NCBI RefSeq assembly: GCF_010093185.1
Contig: NZ_PDWL01000008.1
Location: 62,001-126,000 of the forward strand
Reading direction: 5' to 3'
Source: Pseudoxanthomonas jiangsuensis
GTDB taxonomy: Bacteria; Pseudomonadota; Gammaproteobacteria; Xanthomonadales; Xanthomonadaceae
Length of the DNA: 64,000 nucleotides
Positions 61,026 to 64,000 of the stretch are shown here, in pieces (within the stretch, counting starts at the first letter, position 1; each line of letters begins with the position of its first letter). Below the pieces are notes generated by a model. The model worked only from the letters and a program-made list of their open reading frames with translations. It made no database searches and was not told where the DNA came from. Made by a program: the position numbers and the translations under genes.

Positions 61026-63287
61026 TCAGAATTCGGCCCAGTCCGAATCGTTGAGCGCGTTGTTGCCGACCACTCGCGGCGTGCTGCCGCGCGGTGCCGG
61101 CCGGGCCGGTGCCGCGGCGGCCGGCGTCGGCGTGGCCGCTGCCGGCGCGACTGCAGGCCGGGACACGGGGGCCAGCGATGCGGGACCGCCCTCGATCCGG
61201 AACACGGCGATGGCCTGGGCCAGGCTGCTGGCCTGCTCCTCCATCGAGCGGGCCGCGGCGGTGGCCTCCTCGACCAGCGCCGCGTTCTGCTGGGTGGTCT
61301 CGTCCATCTGCACGATGGTCTGGTTGACCTGCTCGATGCCGACGGCCTGCTCCTGCGAGGCGGCGCTGATCTCGGCCATGATGTCGGTCACCCGCTGCAC
61401 CGAGGCCACCAGCTCGCCCATGGTCTTGCCGGCCTGCTCGGCCAGGGCCGAGCCGTCGGCGACCTTGCCGGTGGAGTCCTCGATCAGGGTCTTGATCTCC
61501 TTGGCCGCCGTGGCGCTGCGCTGGGCCAGGCTGCGCACCTCGGTGGCGACCACCGCGAAGCCGCGGCCCTGCTCGCCGGCGCGGGCCGCCTCCACCGCGG
61601 CGTTGAGCGCCAGGATGTTGGTCTGGAAGGCGATGCCGTCGATGACCGAGATGATGTCGGCGATCTTGCGCGAGGAGGCCTGGATGTCGGCCATGGTGGT
61701 GACCACCTGGCCCACGACCTGGCCGCCCTGGGAGGCAACCGAGGCGGCACCGACGGCCAGCTGGTTGGCCTGACGGGCATGGTCGGCGTTCTGCTTGACG
61801 GTGGAAGTCAGCTCCTCCATCGAGGCGGCGGTCTCTTCCAGGTTGGCGGCCTGCTGCTCGGTGCGGCGCGACAGGTCGTTGTTGCCCGAGGCGATCTCGG
61901 TGGCGGCGGTGTTGATCGAGCCGGAGGCCTGCTGGATGCCGGAGACGATGGAGGTCAGCTGGGCGACGGTGGCGTTGGCGTCGTCGCGCATGCGGGCGAA
62001 CACGCCGTGGAAATCGCCCTGCATGCGCGCGGTCAGGTCGCCGGCGGCGATGGCCTTGAGCAGGGTGGAGACCTGGTCCAGGTTGCCGTCGGTGGTCTCC
62101 ATCAGCCGGTTCAGGCCGGCGACCATGGCCTGGAAGTCGTGCTGGTAGCGCGATTCGTCGCCGCGCTGGGCGAAATCGCCGCTCGCCGCCGCCTGCGACA
62201 GGCGCCTGATCTCGCCGTTGATGGCCGACAGGTTCTGCTTACAGGTGTCCATCGCCTCGGTGATGACGGCCTTCTCGCCCGGCAGCTGTTCCATGTCGAT
62301 GGACAGGTCGCCGACGGCATAGTGGCGCATCACCTCGACCGCGCGCATCTTGACCCCGATGTGCTGCGCGACCAGGGCGTTGCTCTCGCGCGCCATGCGC
62401 CCGAACTCGCCGGGGAAGCGGCTGTCGTCGATCCGGAAGCTGATCGTGCCCTCGTCGAGGCGGACGGCCATCTCGGTCAATGCGGCGATCATCGCCTTGA
62501 CCTGGTCCTGCATCACCCGCATCGACTCGAGCAGCTTGCCCGACTCGTCGCGGCTCTCCACGGTGATCACGTTGTCCAGCCTGCCCTGGGCGATGTCGCC
62601 GGCCACCCGGGTGGCCTTCTGCAGGGGCCGAGAGATGGTCAGGGCGATGCGCCAGCCGAGCAGGCCGGCCAGCACGACCAGCGCGCCCATGCCGATCCAG
62701 ATCGCGGCCACGGTGCGGCGGTGCGCGGTCTCGGCGCTCGCCACCTGCTGGTCCAGGCCCTTCACGTTGAAGGCGATCAGTTCCTTGAGCGCGCCGGCGA
62801 ACTCGCGCCGCGCGGCCCGCGATCCGGTTTCCGAGGCTTCGGTGGCGGCGACGAAGTCGTCCACCGCGATCGCCTCGGCGATCTTGTCGTGGGCGCTGAA
62901 GTAGTCGGCGCGGGCGGTCTTGACCTTCTCGTAGAGGGCCAGCTCATCGGGGCCGGACTCGGCCTCGATCGCGTTGTACTCGGCCTCGGCGGCCTCGATC
63001 TTGGCGCGGGTGTCGGCGATGCGCTTGGTGTAGTCGTCGAGCTCTTCCTGGTTGCCCTGGCGGCCGAGCTGGGCGAGCTCGTAGGTGCGGTACTCGTTGA
63101 GCAGCGACAGCATCTCGCCCAGGTGGACGACGGCCGGCATCCAGTTGCTGTTGGTCTCGCGGATCTGGTCGTTGGCCGTACCCAGGCGGGTCAGCGCGAA
63201 CAGGCCCAGGGCCACGGTCATGGCCGTGGTCACGGTGAAGGCCAGGGCGAGTTTCCGTGCGATCGGGAGGTTGAGAAACCAGTTCAT
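61026..63287 (-). CDS. Methyl-accepting chemotaxis protein with four-helix-bundle sensor and DWAEF tail
   Basis: Chemoreceptor of 753 aa. [17 protein letters not shown] leads into TM1 (about 10-32), a periplasmic 4HB_MCP-type sensor (35-190; [21 protein letters not shown]) and TM2 near 195-213. A HAMP array follows ([73 protein letters not shown]). The signalling hairpin is almost the same as in the Cache receptor. An Ala/Pro linker of about 40 residues ends in DWAEF. The ATG at 63287 has GAGG 7 nt upstream; a FliA-type promoter lies about 85 bp upstream. Confidence 0.95.
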   Translation of the reverse strand: MNWFLNLPIARKLALAFTVTTAMTVALGLFALTRLGTANDQIRETNSNWMPAVVHLGEMLSLLNEYRTYELAQLGRQGNQEELDDYTKRIADTRAKIEAAEAEYNAIEAESGPDELALYEKVKTARADYFSAHDKIAEAIAVDDFVAATEASETGSRAARREFAGALKELIAFNVKGLDQQVASAETAHRRTVAAIWIGMGALVVLAGLLGWRIALTISRPLQKATRVAGDIAQGRLDNVITVESRDESGKLLESMRVMQDQVKAMIAALTEMAVRLDEGTISFRIDDSRFPGEFGRMARESNALVAQHIGVKMRAVEVMRHYAVGDLSIDMEQLPGEKAVITEAMDTCKQNLSAINGEIRRLSQAAASGDFAQRGDESRYQHDFQAMVAGLNRLMETTDGNLDQVSTLLKAIAAGDLTARMQGDFHGVFARMRDDANATVAQLTSIVSGIQQASGSINTAATEIASGNNDLSRRTEQQAANLEETAASMEELTSTVKQNADHARQANQLAVGAASVASQGGQVVGQVVTTMADIQASSRKIADIISVIDGIAFQTNILALNAAVEAARAGEQGRGFAVVATEVRSLAQRSATAAKEIKTLIEDSTGKVADGSALAEQAGKTMGELVASVQRVTDIMAEISAASQEQAVGIEQVNQTIVQMDETTQQNAALVEEATAAARSMEEQASSLAQAIAVFRIEGGPASLAPVSRPAVAPAAATPTPAAAAPARPAPRGSTPRVVGNNALNDSDWAEF
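61198..62204. repeat. Receptor signalling-domain repeat, copy 3
   Basis: Pairs gap-free with 58741-59747. Same orientation as the other copies, so recombination between them would delete the intervening genes, including the Cache sensor or cheW and ycgR. Confidence 0.85.
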
Positions 63288-63370
63288 GGCATAGCCTCGA
63301 AGGTCGGAGAGGCCCGCGGCCGATGAGGGAAGACCGGCCACGGGCGCGGGGTTGCGTCCGTGCACGCGGT

Positions 63371-63397
63371 TTAACGGCGTCTGCGTCGGCGACTTGA
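63371..63397 (-). promoter_or_regulatory. FliA (sigma-28) promoter of the 4HB receptor
   Basis: Minus strand: TCAAGTCG-N11-GCCGTTAA, exact spacing, 6 of 8 and 7 of 8 matches. Between the cheA terminator and the receptor gene. Confidence 0.8.
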
Positions 63398-63516
63398 CGG
63401 CAACCTGACATCGCTCCGTCATCTGGCCGACGGACGGTTGCCGACGGCGGCGTATGGGGCGAAGCCCCGGTTGCTGCGCGCCAACGGATGGAACGGCGAT
63501 CGCCGTCCTGGAAACG

Positions 63517-63542
63517 AAAACCCCGGCCGGAGCCGGGGTTTT
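63517..63542 (-). terminator. Intrinsic terminator of the cheA transcript
   Basis: AAAACCCCGGC, CGGA loop, GCCGGGGTTTT; the minus strand continues TTTTCGTTTCC. It lies 30 bp after the cheA stop codon. Confidence 0.88.
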
Positions 63543-63572
63543 CGGGGCAATCCTTGCGGCGGTCCGCCGGGC

Positions 63573-64000
63573 TTATGCCGCCTGCGGCAGCTGCAGCAGA
63601 CGGGCGAGGCCGCCGACGTCCACGATCAGCGCCACCCGGCCGTCGCCGAGGATGGTGGCGCCGGAGATGCCCGGCACGCGCCGGTAGTTCTTCTCCAGGT
63701 TCTTGACCACCACCTGCTGCTGGCCGACCAGTTCCTCGACCTCCAGGGCCAGCTTCTGGCCGTCGCCCTCGACCACCACCACCAGCGACTCGCGGCCTTC
63801 GTGGCGGTAGCCGTAGTGGCCGGACAGCGACAGCATCGGCAGGTATTCGCCGCGCACGCGCAGCACCCGGCCGTCGCCGGCCACGGTGCGGATGTCCTCG
63901 GCCTGCGGCTGCAGGGCCTCGAGCACGTGGCTCAGCGGCAGGATCAGGATCTCGCCGCCGGTGGACACGACCATGCCGTCGAGGATGGCCAGGGTCAGCG
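63573..64000 (-). CDS. cheA: Chemotaxis histidine kinase CheA, C-terminal regulatory domain only
   Basis: The last 142 residues of CheA are visible; the gene continues beyond base 64000. The segment is the CheW-like P5 domain: LTLAILDGMVVSTGGEILILPLSHVLEALQP in strand order, RVLRVRGEYLPMLSLSG, VVVEGDGQKLALEVEELVGQQQVVVKNL, and NYRRVPGISGATILGDGRVALIVDV. These match E. coli CheA motif by motif (QHQVVVKNLESNYRKVPGIS). A free-standing CheW is less likely because LAILDGM continues upstream in frame at the window edge, as in CheA. It is the first gene of this chemotaxis region on the minus strand and ends in a strong terminator. Confidence 0.93.
   Translation of the reverse strand, partial: LTLAILDGMVVSTGGEILILPLSHVLEALQPQAEDIRTVAGDGRVLRVRGEYLPMLSLSGHYGYRHEGRESLVVVVEGDGQKLALEVEELVGQQQVVVKNLEKNYRRVPGISGATILGDGRVALIVDVGGLARLLQLPQAA

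Noticed and set aside
58659..63326. A 1555-codon open frame on the plus strand opposite two chemoreceptors
   Set aside because: Its apparent internal repeats ([11 protein letters not shown] and similar) simply mirror the repeated signalling domain on the other strand.
63573..64000. A free-standing second CheW
   Set aside because: The frame continues upstream to the window edge with LTLAILDGM, and the motif series equals the CheA P5 domain, so a truncated cheA is the better reading.

Overview
The window is a GC-rich (roughly 70% by eye), densely coded chromosomal segment. Protein content and gene order point to a flagellated gammaproteobacterium of the Xanthomonadaceae/Lysobacteraceae (Xanthomonas, Lysobacter, Luteimonas or Pseudoxanthomonas-like). 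Supporting signs are the ndk-rlmN-pilF-rodZ-yfgM-bamB-der block, DUF1244 and DUF1249 proteins, the large 180-kDa type NAD-glutamate dehydrogenase and TGTAGGAGC-type repeats at gene ends. No rRNA, tRNA, CRISPR, prophage, insertion sequence or integron was seen. Almost everything is core genome; the more variable parts are the chemotaxis block (54-64 kb) and a few small loci.

Layout. 1-4.2 kb (minus): a fatty-acid beta-oxidation operon, a PsrA-like TetR repressor, then a dehydrogenase/hydratase fusion, then a thiolase cut by the window edge. 4.2-11 kb (plus): ndk, rlmN, pilF, rodZ, yfgM, bamB, der (nucleotide pools, rRNA methylation, pilus and cell shape, outer-membrane assembly, ribosome assembly). 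11-14.1 kb: molybdenum cofactor genes mobA, moeA and a rhodanese-ThiF adenylyltransferase. 14.1-23.2 kb: a Kef-type antiporter, DUF1244, folD, guaB-guaA, an aldo/keto reductase, tadA, a DUF2721 membrane protein and orn. 23.2-26.6 kb: ppsA and its regulator ppsR, divergent. 26.7-35.2 kb: DUF1249, a flavin monooxygenase, a cold-shock protein, a GST, selO, apt, dbpA and uup. 35.2-38.5 kb: a barnase/barstar-type RNase-inhibitor pair, sodA, and a quinone oxidoreductase divergent from its HxlR regulator. 38.8-43.9 kb (minus): a TetR-adaptor-RND efflux operon. 44-51.5 kb (plus): NAD-GDH, NAD kinase, a small secreted protein and a 5'-nucleotidase.

51.5-64 kb (minus) is one chemotaxis/motility regulon: cheA (C-terminal end only), three chemoreceptors, a PilZ flagellar brake (ycgR), cheW, a small exported OB-fold-like protein and cheR-cheD-cheB. 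Reading the minus strand, I find a close match to the FliA (sigma-28) promoter, (T[CA]AA)N4-N11-GCCG(N)TA(N), ahead of six transcription units here. This ties the receptors, the brake, cheW and cheRDB to the flagellar cascade. Two receptors end in the pentapeptide DWAEF, which looks like a CheR/CheB tether. The three receptors share long, gap-free, nearly identical DNA for the signalling domain.

Regulatory sites that can be read directly include a PsrA-type operator (CAAAC-N4-GTTTT) at the beta-oxidation repressor, an 8-bp-arm inverted repeat over the -10 of the efflux operon, a 22-bp perfect palindrome between the HxlR gene and its target, several intrinsic terminators, and four genes whose -10 box sits 6-7 nt before the ATG (probable leaderless mRNAs).
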